Part shown: piece by piece, positions 14,642-22,501 of the stretch
Layout: every line of letters begins with the position of its first letter
How positions within the stretch are numbered: position 1 is the stretch's first letter
Source: Streptomyces sp. AC512_CC834
GTDB taxonomy: Bacteria; Actinomycetota; Actinomycetes; Streptomycetales; Streptomycetaceae
Assembly (NCBI RefSeq): GCF_019049325.1
Contig: NZ_JAGMUO010000113.1
Location: forward strand, 1-42,619
Direction: 5' to 3'
DNA: 42,619 bases
Made by a program: the position numbers and the translations under genes
The notes under the pieces: generated by a model
The model's input: only the letters and a program-made list of their open reading frames with translations
What the model was told of the DNA's origin: nothing
Databases searched by the model: none

Positions 14642-15057
14642 CGATGCGCCCTTTCCCTGATCTGGTCGACGTCCGCCCGGACGCTGCCGAGCGTCTCCTC
14701 GGGCTTGGGGGGTACGGCTCGTCGGAGCTGGGCGCGACCGGTCATGGCCAGTACGCCGGCGATCACGAAGAGAGCCACCGTGACGATGAGCGCCGCGGCC
14801 CAGACGGGCAGTACCAGCGAGAGCGCGGCGGTGGCCGTGCCGGCCAGGGCGAACAGGCCCACATACGCGATGGCGCCCGCGGCACCGAGCATTCCGCCGC
14901 CCCGCCCGGCGCGTTTGCCCTTCTGGGCCAGCTCCATCTTGGCGAGGGCCACTTCCTGGCGCACGAGCCGGGAGAGCTGTTCGGTGGCCTGACCGACGAG
15001 TTCGCCCACGGAGTGCTGCTCGTCGTGCACCGGCCTGGTGTGCATGGTTCCGGTCAC
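14638..15057 (-). CDS. holin-superfamily (PF07332-type) membrane protein
   Basis: A 139-residue protein with two long hydrophobic segments (GAIAYVGLFALAGTATAALSL and WAAALIVTVALFVIAGVLAM, about 65-112). Before them is an amphipathic N-terminal region containing LVGQATEQLSRLVRQEVALAKMEL, the signature of the actinobacterial putative holin III family. Despite the family name such genes are chromosomal and not evidence of a prophage. I chose GTG at 15057 because AGGAGG lies nine bases upstream (15072-15067); the open frame reaches 15144 without such a site. It is the first gene of a two-gene unit with the DUF3618 gene. Confidence 0.82.
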   Translation of the reverse strand: MTGTMHTRPVHDEQHSVGELVGQATEQLSRLVRQEVALAKMELAQKGKRAGRGGGMLGAAGAIAYVGLFALAGTATAALSLVLPVWAAALIVTVALFVIAGVLAMTGRAQLRRAVPPKPEETLGSVRADVDQIRERAHR

Positions 15058-15224
15058 GGTGTTCCGCCTCCTCTCGGTTCGGAGCAACCCGAGTACCCGT
15101 GGCCGACTGGCACTACCCCTGCCCTCTTGACCTGTCTTCCTCACACGATCGCGCAGCGTTCCTTACAGGTACGTCGTAGCGAATTTAAGTGGAGCTACAT
15201 GATTTGTGGGCCGACACTACTCGC

Positions 15225-16151
15225 ATGACGACAGTCCACGACCGCCCCTGTCCGCCGCCCTTCGGCCGCGCCCTGTGCGCCATGGTCACGCCCTTCACCG
15301 AGTCCGGCGCGCTCGATCTCGACGGTGCGCAGCGGCTCGCCGACCGGCTGGTCTCGCGGGGCTGCGACGGCCTCGTGCTGTCCGGCACCACGGGCGAGTC
15401 GCCGACCACCTCGGACGCCGAGAAGGCCGCGCTGGTGACGGCGGTGCGCGAGGCAGTCGGGGACCGGGCGGCACTGGTCGCCGGGGTGGGCACGGCGGAC
15501 ACCCGGCACACCGTGGAACTGGCCCTGGCCGCCGAGAAGGCCGGCGCGGACGGACTGCTGGTGGTCGCGCCGTACTACAGCAGGCCCCCGCAGGACGCCC
15601 TGGAGGCGCACTTCCTGGAGGTCGCCGACGCCAGTGGCCTGCCCCTCGCCCTCTACGACATCCCCGCCCGCACCGGCACCCGCATCGAACCCGACACGCT
15701 CGTCCGCCTCGCGGAGCACCCCCGGATCGTCGCCGTCAAGGACTGCTCCTACGACCTCCTCGGCACCCAGAAGGTGCTCTCCCGCACCGGCCTGGCGTAC
15801 TACGCGGGCTGCGACGAGCAGATCCTCGCCCTGTACGCGATCGGGGCGGCCGGATACGTCAGTACCGTCGCCAACGCCGCACCGGACCTGTTCCGGGCCG
15901 TCCTCGACGCCTTCGACGCGGGCGACACCGGACGGGCCGCCGGGCTCCAGCGCCGGGCCATCGGGCTGATCGAGGCGGTGATGGCTGCCGGACTGCCCGG
16001 CACGGTCACCACGAAGGCCCTCCTCGGCGCGCTGGGCCTGCCCGCGGGCCCGGTCCGCGCACCGCTGCGGCCCGCGGACCAGGAGACCACGGCCGGTCTG
16101 CTGAAGGCGTACGAGGAACTGGTCGCCGGCGTGGATCAGTTCCAGGCGTAG
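15225..16151 (+). CDS. dapA: 4-hydroxy-tetrahydrodipicolinate synthase
   Basis: This enzyme condenses pyruvate with aspartate semialdehyde, the first committed step of diaminopimelate/lysine synthesis. The 308-residue TIM barrel shows SGTTGESPT (pyruvate loop), the catalytic Tyr144 in LYDIPARTG and the Schiff-base Lys172 in IVAVKDCS. The open frame starts 12 codons earlier (15189), but MTTVHDRPC fits the family better. There is no strong ribosome-binding site for either start. The gene ends convergently with a small secreted protein, overlapping it by 16 bases. dapD lies 1.4 kb away, so two steps of the same pathway are close. Streptomyces often carry several dapA copies. Confidence 0.93.
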   Translation: MTTVHDRPCPPPFGRALCAMVTPFTESGALDLDGAQRLADRLVSRGCDGLVLSGTTGESPTTSDAEKAALVTAVREAVGDRAALVAGVGTADTRHTVELALAAEKAGADGLLVVAPYYSRPPQDALEAHFLEVADASGLPLALYDIPARTGTRIEPDTLVRLAEHPRIVAVKDCSYDLLGTQKVLSRTGLAYYAGCDEQILALYAIGAAGYVSTVANAAPDLFRAVLDAFDAGDTGRAAGLQRRAIGLIEAVMAAGLPGTVTTKALLGALGLPAGPVRAPLRPADQETTAGLLKAYEELVAGVDQFQA

Positions 16152-16375
16152 CCGTCGCCGAAGAGCAGGGTGTGTTCCAGTACGTCCTCCGCCGGGTCGT
16201 CGATCTGCCCCACGTGGACGTTGAGGAGTCCCACCCGGGGACCGTTGTGCGAACCGGTCGTCGTCTCGTCGGCCTGCGCGGTCCCCGCAGCCCCTGCCGG
16301 ACCCCAGCACACCAGCACGGCGGCGCCTGCCCCGGCCAGCCAACGCGCCACGTTCCCCGCCCGCTCATTCGTCAT
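16136..16375 (-). CDS. small secreted hypothetical protein (79 aa)
   Basis: A 79-residue protein with a signal peptide: MTNERAGNVARWLAGAGAAV, then a hydrophobic core ending near AGTAQADE (cleavage at about 36). The mature part has only about 43 residues (TTTGSHNGPRVGLLNVHVGQ... ending YAWN). GAGGGG precedes the chosen ATG. Similar tiny secreted proteins with GPRVGLLN or GP.IGLVN motifs occur in Streptomyces; their role is unknown to me. Its 3' end overlaps the dapA 3' end on the other strand by 16 bases. Confidence 0.72.
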   Translation of the reverse strand: MTNERAGNVARWLAGAGAAVLVCWGPAGAAGTAQADETTTGSHNGPRVGLLNVHVGQIDDPAEDVLEHTLLFGDGYAWN

Positions 16376-16538
16376 ACCAGGCCCCTCGTTTCGTCGGATC
16401 GGCGTCTGATCGGACCCTGCGTCCACCCGTTCATCCGCCAGGACCACCGGAAGGTCACGGTGAGTCATCCGTACGGGCGCGGCGGGCACCGCCCAACGCG
16501 TTGGCGCCGGGCGCCCTGCGCGCCCTACGGTCACCCCG

Positions 16539-16727
16539 ATGAGCAGAAGACGCTACGTGGCCCGGGGCGTCCCGGGCGGATACCGGATCTGGGACAACCG
16601 CGGCCACCGCTGGTGGGGCGACCTCTACGAACTGTGCCCCGACGATCTCCTGACCGAGCTGAACGGCGCGGCCGACCAGGCCCGCGTCACCGCCCTGCTG
16701 AAGCGGTACCGGGCCCTGAAACGCTGA
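16539..16727 (+). CDS. small hypothetical protein (62 aa)
   Basis: A 62-residue basic, tryptophan-rich protein (MSRRRYVARGVPGGYRIWDN, then WWGDLYELCPDDLLTELN). There is no signal peptide or membrane span. The spaced aromatic residues (YRIWDN..HRWWGDLYE) look like a small conserved fold, and the coding bias fits Streptomyces. I do not recognise a family with known function. It starts four bases upstream of the farthest end of an opposite-strand shadow frame and stands alone. Confidence 0.6.
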   Translation: MSRRRYVARGVPGGYRIWDNRGHRWWGDLYELCPDDLLTELNGAADQARVTALLKRYRALKR

Positions 16728-16791
16728 CCGCCGTAGGCTGAGCCCCGCAGGTGACCGACAGACGGCGACAGGGCGACAGGAGGCGACCGAG

Positions 16792-17511
16792 GTGCCGGAG
16801 AAGACGCCGACCGAGCCGCCTGAGCCGACGGTGGCCGACGTGATGGCCGAGCTGGCCGGGCTCGAGGACTCGCGGGTCCGGGCGGTGAACGAGAAGCACG
16901 GTGACGACCACGGTGTGAACCTCACCAGGCTGCGCGCGCTCGCGAAGCGGCTGAGGACACAGCCGCAGCCGGAACTCGCGCGCCCGCTCTGGGCGACGGG
17001 CGACACCGCCGCACGGCTGCTGGCGCTCCTCGTCTGCCGCCCGAAGGCCTTCACGCGCGACGAGCTGGACACCATGCTGCGCGAGGCGCGCACTCCCAAG
17101 GTGCACGACTGGCTCGTCAACTACGTGGTGAAGAAGAACCCGTACGCCGAGGAGGTGCGCGTGGCCTGGTCCGCCGACCCGGACCCGGTGGTCGCGAGTG
17201 CCGGCTGGGCGCTCACCGCCGAACGCGTGGCGAGGAGGCCGGCGGGTCTCGACCTCCCGGGCCTGCTCGCCACCATCGAGGCGGAGATGAAGGACGCCCC
17301 GGACCGCCTGCAGTGGGAGATGAACCACTGCCTGGCCCGGATCGGCATCGAACACCCCGAGCACCGCGCCCGTGCGATCGCCGTCGGCGAGCACCTCGGA
17401 GTCCTGGAGGACTACCCGACTTCCCCGGGCTGCACCTCCCCGTACGCCCCCGTCTGGATCACGGAGATCGTGCGCCGGCAACAGGAGAAGGCCGCCCCCG
17501 GCAACGCGTGA
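16792..17511 (+). CDS. AlkD-like DNA alkylation repair protein
   Basis: A 239-residue all-helical protein of the AlkD/AlkC superfamily (PF08713-type HEAT-like repeats). Members excise or recognise positively charged alkylated bases. Visible pieces are a basic conserved helix (VNLTRLRALAKRLRTQPQPELARPLW), then LLVCRPKAFTRDELD and VHDWLVNYVVKKNPYAEEVRVAW, the W-rich segment seen in the family, and CLARIGIEHPEHRARAIAVGE. It starts at GTG with an AGGAGG-like sequence 7-12 bases upstream. Whether it is a true glycosylase is uncertain, because the catalytic Asp of AlkD cannot be placed confidently by eye. Confidence 0.78.
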   Translation: MPEKTPTEPPEPTVADVMAELAGLEDSRVRAVNEKHGDDHGVNLTRLRALAKRLRTQPQPELARPLWATGDTAARLLALLVCRPKAFTRDELDTMLREARTPKVHDWLVNYVVKKNPYAEEVRVAWSADPDPVVASAGWALTAERVARRPAGLDLPGLLATIEAEMKDAPDRLQWEMNHCLARIGIEHPEHRARAIAVGEHLGVLEDYPTSPGCTSPYAPVWITEIVRRQQEKAAPGNA

Positions 17512-17544
17512 GCGCCCTCCCCGCGGCCGGCGGAAAGGGCGCTC
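17510..17544. terminator. stem-loop between convergent genes
   Basis: GAGCGCCCT (17510-17518) pairs perfectly with AGGGCGCTC (17536-17544) across a 17-base loop. It starts at the AlkD-like gene stop codon and lies just downstream of dapD on the other strand. Confidence 0.5.
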
Positions 17545-17565
17545 GGCGCCGAGCGTAACGTCGGC

Positions 17566-18567
17566 TCAGTTGTGGCTGTGCAGGATCTCGTTCAGGCCGC
17601 CCCACACCGCGTTGTTCGGGCGGGCCTCGACCGTGCCCGTGACCGAGTTGCGGCGGAAGAGGATGTTGGAGGCGCCGGAGAGGTCGCGGGCCTTGACGAC
17701 CTGGCCGTCGGGCATGGTGACGCGGGTGCCGGCGGTGACGTAGAGGCCGGCCTCGACGACGCACTCGTCGCCCAGCGCGATGCCGACGCCCGCCTCGGCG
17801 CCGACCAGGCAGCGCTCGCCGATGGTGATGCGGACGTTGCCGCCGCCGGAGAGGGTGCCCATGGTGGACGCGCCGCCGCCGATGTCGGAGCCGTCGCCGA
17901 CGACGACGCCGGCGGAGACGCGGCCCTCGACCATCGAGGTGCCGAGCGTGCCGGCGTTGAAGTTGACGAAGCCCTCGTGCATGACCGTGGTGCCCTCGGA
18001 GAGGTGCGCGCCGAGCCGGACCCGGTCGGCGTCGGCGATGCGGACGCCCTTGGGGGCGACGTAGTCCGTCATGCGGGGGAACTTGTCGATCGAGGTCACC
18101 TGAAGGTGCAGGCCCTCGGCGCGGGCGTTGAGGCGGACCTTCTCGACGTCGTCGACGGCGACCGGGCCCAGCGAGGTCCAGGCGACGCTGGCGAGGTGGG
18201 CGAACTGGCCGTCCAGGCTCAGGCCGTGCGGCTTGACCAGGCGGTGGGAGAGCAGGTGCAGGCGCAAATAGACGTCGTGCGTGTCGAGCGGCTTGTCGTC
18301 CAGCGAGGAGATGACCGTGCGGACCGCGACCACCTCGACGCCCCGGCGGGCGTCCGGACCGATCGCCGCGGTCGCGCCGCCGCCCAGGAGGTCGGCGGCC
18401 TGCTCGGCGGTGAGCCGCTCGGTGCCGGCGGGGCCGGGGTCCTCGGCAGTCGCGGCGGTCAGTTCGGGCGCCGGGAACCAGGTGTCGAGGACGGTGCCGT
18501 CGGCGGCGACGGTGGCAAGCCCGGCGGCCACGGCGCCGGTCGTACGGGGAGCAGTCGTGTCGGTCAT
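17566..18567 (-). CDS. dapD: tetrahydrodipicolinate N-succinyltransferase, actinobacterial type
   Basis: This enzyme transfers succinyl from succinyl-CoA to tetrahydrodipicolinate in the succinylase branch of lysine/DAP synthesis. The 333-residue product has a long N-terminal domain and a C-terminal left-handed beta-helix of hexapeptide repeats (about 190-310: VRLGAHLSEGTTVMHEG, GRVSAGVVVGDGSDIGGGAS, CLVGAEAGVGIALGDECVVE). The family conserved SGASNILFRRNS and ending NEILHSHN are present. The length matches the actinobacterial form rather than the 274-residue E. coli enzyme. The trimer acts in the cytoplasm. It sits ten bases downstream of a TetR gene on the same strand. Confidence 0.95.
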   Translation of the reverse strand: MTDTTAPRTTGAVAAGLATVAADGTVLDTWFPAPELTAATAEDPGPAGTERLTAEQAADLLGGGATAAIGPDARRGVEVVAVRTVISSLDDKPLDTHDVYLRLHLLSHRLVKPHGLSLDGQFAHLASVAWTSLGPVAVDDVEKVRLNARAEGLHLQVTSIDKFPRMTDYVAPKGVRIADADRVRLGAHLSEGTTVMHEGFVNFNAGTLGTSMVEGRVSAGVVVGDGSDIGGGASTMGTLSGGGNVRITIGERCLVGAEAGVGIALGDECVVEAGLYVTAGTRVTMPDGQVVKARDLSGASNILFRRNSVTGTVEARPNNAVWGGLNEILHSHN

Positions 18568-18576
18568 GAGGGCAAC

Positions 18577-19188
18577 CTAACCGGCTGCCGCCGGTGGAAG
18601 CGAGCCGGGACCGCGGCCGTCTCGGGTGCCGGGCTCGGGGACGACCCGCGCCAGGACCTCCCGTGCGTACATCTCGTCGTAGGGCGTGTCCGTCAGCAGG
18701 ACCTGGAGGCAGATGCCGTCCAGTACGGCGACGAGGGCGCGGGCCGTCACCGGGTCCGTGCGCCGGGCCAGGAGGGCGCCGACGCCCTCGGCCCACTCGG
18801 CGGCGACCGGACGCAGGGCGGGGCGGCGCAGGGCGGCCAGGTACAGCTCGTACTCCAGCTCGACGCCGGTGCGGTCGCCGCCCAGCCACTCGCCGAGGAC
18901 GCGCGCGAGTTCGCCGGGCAGGTCGGCGTCGGGGGCGAGGGCGGCGTCGGGGGCGGACAGGGCCGGGTGCGCGGCGACCACCTTGGCGAAGCCCTCGTTG
19001 GCCTGGCGCAGGGCGGCGACCAGGAGTTCGTCCAGGGTCGCGAAGTGGTACGTCGTGGAGCCGAGGGGGACGTCCGCCTCGGCGGCGACGGTGCGGTGGC
19101 TGAGGCCGGCGATGCCCTTCTCCCCCACGACCCGGATCGCCGCGTCGATGATCCGCTGCCGTCGCTCGGGGTCGTGGCGGCGGGACAT
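18577..19188 (-). CDS. TetR-family regulator, paired with SMR pump
   Basis: A 203-residue regulator with an N-terminal helix-turn-helix at about 8-58 (RRQRIIDAAIRVVGEKGIAG, then VAAEADVPLGSTTYHFATLDELL). The rest is a helical ligand domain. Its ATG overlaps the last base of the SMR gene stop codon (TGATG), so the pump and regulator are translationally coupled. The pair suggests autoregulated drug-responsive control through a site upstream of the pump gene. dapD follows after nine bases, so some read-through into dapD is possible. Confidence 0.9.
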   Translation of the reverse strand: MSRRHDPERRQRIIDAAIRVVGEKGIAGLSHRTVAAEADVPLGSTTYHFATLDELLVAALRQANEGFAKVVAAHPALSAPDAALAPDADLPGELARVLGEWLGGDRTGVELEYELYLAALRRPALRPVAAEWAEGVGALLARRTDPVTARALVAVLDGICLQVLLTDTPYDEMYAREVLARVVPEPGTRDGRGPGSLPPAAAG

Positions 19189-19508
19189 CAGTGCGCACCG
19201 TCCAGGTTGAGGACGACGACGCCGATGATGATCAGCGCGATGCCGGCGGCCTTGGTCGCCGTCATCCCCTCACCCATGAAGGCCACGCCGATCGTGGCGA
19301 TGGCGGCCGTGCCCACGCCGGCCCAGATGGCGTACGCGGTGCCCACGGAGAGGATCTTCAGGGTCTGGGCGAGGAGTGCGAAGGAGAGTACGTACCCGAG
19401 CGTCGTCAGCAGCGAGGGGACCAGCTTGCTGAAGCCCTCGCTGTACTTCATGGCGGTGGTCCCGGCGACCTCGGCGGCGATGGCTCCGGCCAGGAGCAGA
19501 TATCCCAT
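19188..19508 (-). CDS. small multidrug resistance (SMR) efflux protein
   Basis: A 106-residue EmrE/Sug-type transporter with four membrane helices that exchanges protons for cationic drugs. The conserved Glu13 in the first helix (AIAAEVAGTTAMKYSEGF), the YAIWAGVG segment in helix 3 and the terminal helix (AGIALIIIGVVVLNL) are present. The start MGYLLL is chosen because it gives the canonical SMR N-terminus; the open frame extends 27 codons further. There is no Shine-Dalgarno sequence before this ATG, and a TTATGT box lies 13 bases upstream, so the mRNA may be leaderless. Confidence 0.92.
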   Translation of the reverse strand: MGYLLLAGAIAAEVAGTTAMKYSEGFSKLVPSLLTTLGYVLSFALLAQTLKILSVGTAYAIWAGVGTAAIATIGVAFMGEGMTATKAAGIALIIIGVVVLNLDGAH

Positions 19509-19516
19509 GCGTACGA

Positions 19517-19537
19517 GCGTACATAACGAGAGTACGC
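19517..19537. promoter_or_regulatory. inverted repeat upstream of SMR-TetR pair
   Basis: GCGTAC (19517-19522) and GTACGC (19532-19537) form an inverted repeat nine bases apart, 8 bp upstream of the SMR start, with a third GCGTAC at 19509. It overlaps the probable -10 box, as expected of a TetR operator. Confidence 0.5.
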
Positions 19538-19578
19538 GGGGACAGGGAAACAGCGACACGGGAAACAGCCACACGGAA

Positions 19579-19607
19579 AACGGCGGCACCCGAGGGGTGC
19601 CGCCGTT
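19579..19607 (-). terminator. terminator of the suf operon
   Basis: A 12-bp perfect stem (AACGGCGGCACC with GGTGCCGCCGTT) has a five-base loop. Read on the minus strand it is followed by TTTTCC, 37 bases after the last suf gene, which makes it a convincing intrinsic terminator. Confidence 0.8.
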
Positions 19608-19622
19608 CTCCGGAACGGTGCC

Positions 19623-19650
19623 GGTGTGTCTCAGACGGTGTGTCTCAGAC
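19623..19650. repeat. 14-bp tandem duplication at the suf operon end
   Basis: GGTGTGTCTCAGAC occurs twice head to tail (19623-19636, 19637-19650). The second copy contains the stop codon of the SufT-like gene (TGA on the minus strand, 19647-19645). Confidence 0.85.
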
Positions 19651-19977
19651 GTTGAAACCGAGCGCGCGCAACTGCTCGCGGCCGTCGTCCGTGATCTTGT
19701 CGGGGCCCCACGGCGGCATCCAGACCCAGTTGATGCGCAGCTCGTTGACGAGGCCGTCCGTGGCGGACTTGGCCTGGTCCTCGATCACGTCCGTCAGCGG
19801 ACAGGCCGCCGACGTCAGGGTCATGTCGATGGTGGCGATGTTCGCGTCGTCGATGTGGACGCCATAGATCAGGCCCAGGTTGACGACGTCGATGCCCAGC
19901 TCGGGGTCCACGACGTCCAGCAGGGCCTCGCGGACCTCCTCCTCGGAGGCCGGTTTCATTTCCACGGTCTCACTCAT
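19645..19977 (-). CDS. sufT: SufT-like MIP18/DUF59 Fe-S assembly protein
   Basis: A 110-residue protein of the MIP18/DUF59 family that helps mature Fe-S proteins. Diagnostic segments are ALLDVVDPELGIDVVNLGLIYG and the conserved cysteine in TLTSAACPLTDVIEDQ, then VWMPPWGPDKITDDGREQLRALGF, typical of the SufT/PaaD group. The start MSETVEM overlaps the sufU stop by ATGA; upstream frame extension is shadow coding. It is the last gene of the suf operon. The symbol follows family usage and is less certain than the fold. Confidence 0.88.
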   Translation of the reverse strand: MSETVEMKPASEEEVREALLDVVDPELGIDVVNLGLIYGVHIDDANIATIDMTLTSAACPLTDVIEDQAKSATDGLVNELRINWVWMPPWGPDKITDDGREQLRALGFNV

Positions 19978-20444
19978 GCCGTCGTCTCCTTCTCGGCGTC
20001 GGCGCCGTCCAGTGCCTGGGCCGTCGCGTCCTTCCAGGCCATCCAGCTCAGCAGGGCGCACTTGACCCGGGCCGGGTACTTCGAGACCCCGGCGAACGCG
20101 ACCGCGTCCTCCAGGACCTCCTCCATCGCGTCGTCGGGCTCGATCCTGCCCTTGGACTGCATCAGCTCCAGGAAGGTCTCCTGGATCCGCCGCGCCTGGG
20201 CCAGGTCCTTGCCGACCAGCAGCTCGTTCAGCACGGAGGCGCTCGCCTGGCTGATCGAGCAGCCCTGGCCCTCATAGCTGACGTCACTGATCGTCGTACC
20301 GTCGTACTTCACGCGGAGCGTGATCTCGTCGCCGCATGTCGGGTTGACGTGGTGGACCTCGGCGTCGCCATCCCGCAAGCCCCGCCCGTGCGGGTTCTTG
20401 TAGTGGTCCAGGATGACTTCCTGGTACATGGAGTCCAGCTTCAT
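19974..20444 (-). CDS. sufU: Fe-S assembly sulfur acceptor SufU
   Basis: A 156-residue zinc-containing IscU-like protein that accepts persulfide sulfur from SufS. The three conserved cysteines are visible in NPTCGDEITL (Cys37), QGCSISQASASVLNEL (Cys62) and VKCALLSW (Cys128). The insertion between the second and third cysteines that distinguishes SufU from IscU is present. It lies 17 bases after sufS and overlaps the SufT-like gene (ATGA). It acts in the cytoplasm as partner of SufS. Confidence 0.95.
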   Translation of the reverse strand: MKLDSMYQEVILDHYKNPHGRGLRDGDAEVHHVNPTCGDEITLRVKYDGTTISDVSYEGQGCSISQASASVLNELLVGKDLAQARRIQETFLELMQSKGRIEPDDAMEEVLEDAVAFAGVSKYPARVKCALLSWMAWKDATAQALDGADAEKETTA

Positions 20445-20461
20445 GCTCTTCGCTCGTCCCG

Positions 20462-21733
20462 TCAGCCGAAGAAGTTCCGTACGTGCTCCAGGCCGTCGAC
20501 CAGCGCGTCGATCTCGGTCGGCGTGGAGTACAGATAGAACGACGCTCGCGTGGTCGCAGGAATTCCGTAGCGCAGGCAGACGGGGCGGGCGCAGTGGTGC
20601 CCGACCCGGACCGCGATGCCCTGCTCGTCCAGTACCTGACCCACGTCGTGCGGGTGGATGTCTCCCAGCGTGAAGGAGATCGCCGCGCCGCGCTCCTCGG
20701 CCGTCGTCGGGCCGATGATGCGCAGGTCGGGGACCTCCAGCAGACGCTTGACCGCGTACTCGGTCAGCGCGTGCTCGTGGGCGAGGATCTTGTCCATGCC
20801 GATCGAGTTCAGATAGTCGATCGCCGCGCCGAGACCGACCGCCTGCGCGACCGGGGGTGTGCCCGCCTCGAACTTGTGCGGGGCCGGGGCGTAGGTGGAG
20901 GAGTGCATCGAGACGGTCTCGATCATCTCGCCGCCGCCGAGGAACGGCGGGAGGTCCTCAAGGAGCTCCTGGCGGCCCCACAGGACGCCGATGCCGGTCG
21001 GGCCGCACATCTTGTGGCCGGTGAAGGCCACGAAGTCGGCCTGGAGGGCCTGTACGTCCAGCGGCATGTGCGGCGCGGCCTGGGAGGCGTCGATGCAGAC
21101 GAGGGCGCCGACCTCCTGGGCGCGGCGCACGATCGCCTCGACCGGGTTCTGGGTGCCCAGGATGTTGGAGACCAGCACGAAGGAGACGATCTTCGTCTTC
21201 TCGGTGATGACCTCGTCGATGTTGGACAGGTCCAGGCGGCCGTCGTCGGTGAGGCCGAACCAGCGGAGCTTCGCGCCGGTGCGCTGCGCCAGCAACTGCC
21301 ACGGCACGATGTTGGAGTGGTGCTCCATCTCCGTGATGACGATCTCGGTCTCGTGGTCCACGCGGTAGGGGTCGTCGGCCCAGCCCAGCATGTTCGCGAC
21401 GAGGTTGAGGGACTCCGAGGCGTTCTTGGTGAAGATCACCTCGTCGCGCGAGGGCGCGTTGATGAACTCCGCGACCTTGTCACGTGCGCCCTCGTACAGC
21501 GCCGTGGCCTCCTCGGCGAGGACGTGCACGCCTCGGTGGACGTTGGCGTTGTAGCGCTCGTAGTAGTCGCTGAGCGCGTCCAGCACCTGTCGCGGCTTCT
21601 GGCTGGTCGCCGCGTTGTCCAGGTACACGAGCTTGTGCCCGTCGTGGACCTGGCGGTCCAGGATGGGGAAGTCCTTGCGGATCGCCTCGCCCAGAAGCCT
21701 GGACTCGTCGAGGAGGCCCGGCAGCTCTGTCAC
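20462..21733 (-). CDS. sufS: cysteine desulfurase SufS
   Basis: A 423-residue PLP enzyme, class-V aminotransferase fold, that removes sulfur from cysteine to supply Fe-S cluster assembly. Lys241 in FTGHKMCGPTGIGVLWG binds PLP, the His in ITEMEHHSNIVPWQ stacks on the cofactor, and Cys381 in VGHHCARPVCLRYG carries the persulfide. The short active-site loop marks a group-II desulfurase, which needs SufU, encoded next. The start overlaps the sufC stop by ATGA. Confidence 0.96.
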   Translation of the reverse strand: MTELPGLLDESRLLGEAIRKDFPILDRQVHDGHKLVYLDNAATSQKPRQVLDALSDYYERYNANVHRGVHVLAEEATALYEGARDKVAEFINAPSRDEVIFTKNASESLNLVANMLGWADDPYRVDHETEIVITEMEHHSNIVPWQLLAQRTGAKLRWFGLTDDGRLDLSNIDEVITEKTKIVSFVLVSNILGTQNPVEAIVRRAQEVGALVCIDASQAAPHMPLDVQALQADFVAFTGHKMCGPTGIGVLWGRQELLEDLPPFLGGGEMIETVSMHSSTYAPAPHKFEAGTPPVAQAVGLGAAIDYLNSIGMDKILAHEHALTEYAVKRLLEVPDLRIIGPTTAEERGAAISFTLGDIHPHDVGQVLDEQGIAVRVGHHCARPVCLRYGIPATTRASFYLYSTPTEIDALVDGLEHVRNFFG

Positions 21734-22494
21734 TCGGATGCGCCACCCTTCGTGTATGCCTCGTAGCCCTCGGCCTCCAGCTTGTCGGCCAGCTCGGGGC
21801 CGCCCGACTCGGCGATGCGGCCGTTCGCGAAGACGTGGACGTGGTCGGGCTTGATGTAGCGCAGGATGCGCGTGTAGTGCGTGATCAGCAGCGTGCCGAC
21901 CGCACCGGACTCGCGGACTCGGTTGACTCCCTCGGAGACGACGCGCAGGGCGTCGACGTCGAGGCCGGAGTCGGTCTCGTCGAGAACCGCGATCTTCGGC
22001 TTGAGCAGCTCGAGCTGGAGGATCTCGTGGCGCTTCTTCTCACCGCCGGAGAAGCCCTCGTTGACGTTGCGCTCGGCGAAGGCGGGGTCCATGTTGAGGT
22101 TCTGCATGGCCTCCTTGACCTCCTTCACCCAGGTGCGCAGCTTGGGGGCCTCGCCGCGGACGGCGGTGGCGGAGGTGCGCAGGAAGTTGGAGACCGAGAC
22201 GCCGGGCACCTCGACCGGGTACTGCATGGCGAGGAACAGGCCGGCGCGGGCGCGCTCGTCGACGGACATCTCCAGGACGTCCTCGCCGTCGAGGGTGACG
22301 GTGCCGCTGGTGATCGTGTACTTGGGGTGACCCGCGAGCGAGTAGGCGAGGGTGGACTTGCCGGAGCCGTTGGGGCCCATGATGGCGTGCGTCTCGCCCT
22401 GCTTCACGGTGAGGTCGACGCCCTTGAGGATCTCCTTCGTGGCGTTGTCGGCCTCGACGGTGACGTGCAGGTCTCGGATTTCAAGCGTTGCCAT
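21730..22494 (-). CDS. sufC: Fe-S assembly ATPase SufC
   Basis: A 254-residue ABC-type ATPase that drives the SufBCD scaffold. It has Walker A GPNGSGKSTL (about 38-47), the signature FSGGEKKRHEILQL (about 148) and Walker B KIAVLDETDSGLDVD (about 168). The Glu-Thr-Asp-Ser-Gly-Leu-Asp form is characteristic of SufC rather than of membrane transporters. It is soluble, has no membrane partner and is flanked by the Rieske gene (7 bp upstream) and sufS (overlap). Confidence 0.96.
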   Translation of the reverse strand: MATLEIRDLHVTVEADNATKEILKGVDLTVKQGETHAIMGPNGSGKSTLAYSLAGHPKYTITSGTVTLDGEDVLEMSVDERARAGLFLAMQYPVEVPGVSVSNFLRTSATAVRGEAPKLRTWVKEVKEAMQNLNMDPAFAERNVNEGFSGGEKKRHEILQLELLKPKIAVLDETDSGLDVDALRVVSEGVNRVRESGAVGTLLITHYTRILRYIKPDHVHVFANGRIAESGGPELADKLEAEGYEAYTKGGASE

Positions 22495-22501
22495 GGGTGC
22501 C

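Noticed and set aside
14638..15057. Prophage remnant because of the holin-family protein
   Set aside because: No integrase, capsid, portal or lysin gene is near, and this holin-superfamily/DUF3618 pair is common in actinobacterial chromosomes outside prophages.
15189..15224. Upstream ATG of dapA as the start
   Set aside because: The twelve extra residues (MELHDLWADTTR) do not resemble the family N-terminus and lie in what looks like the promoter region.
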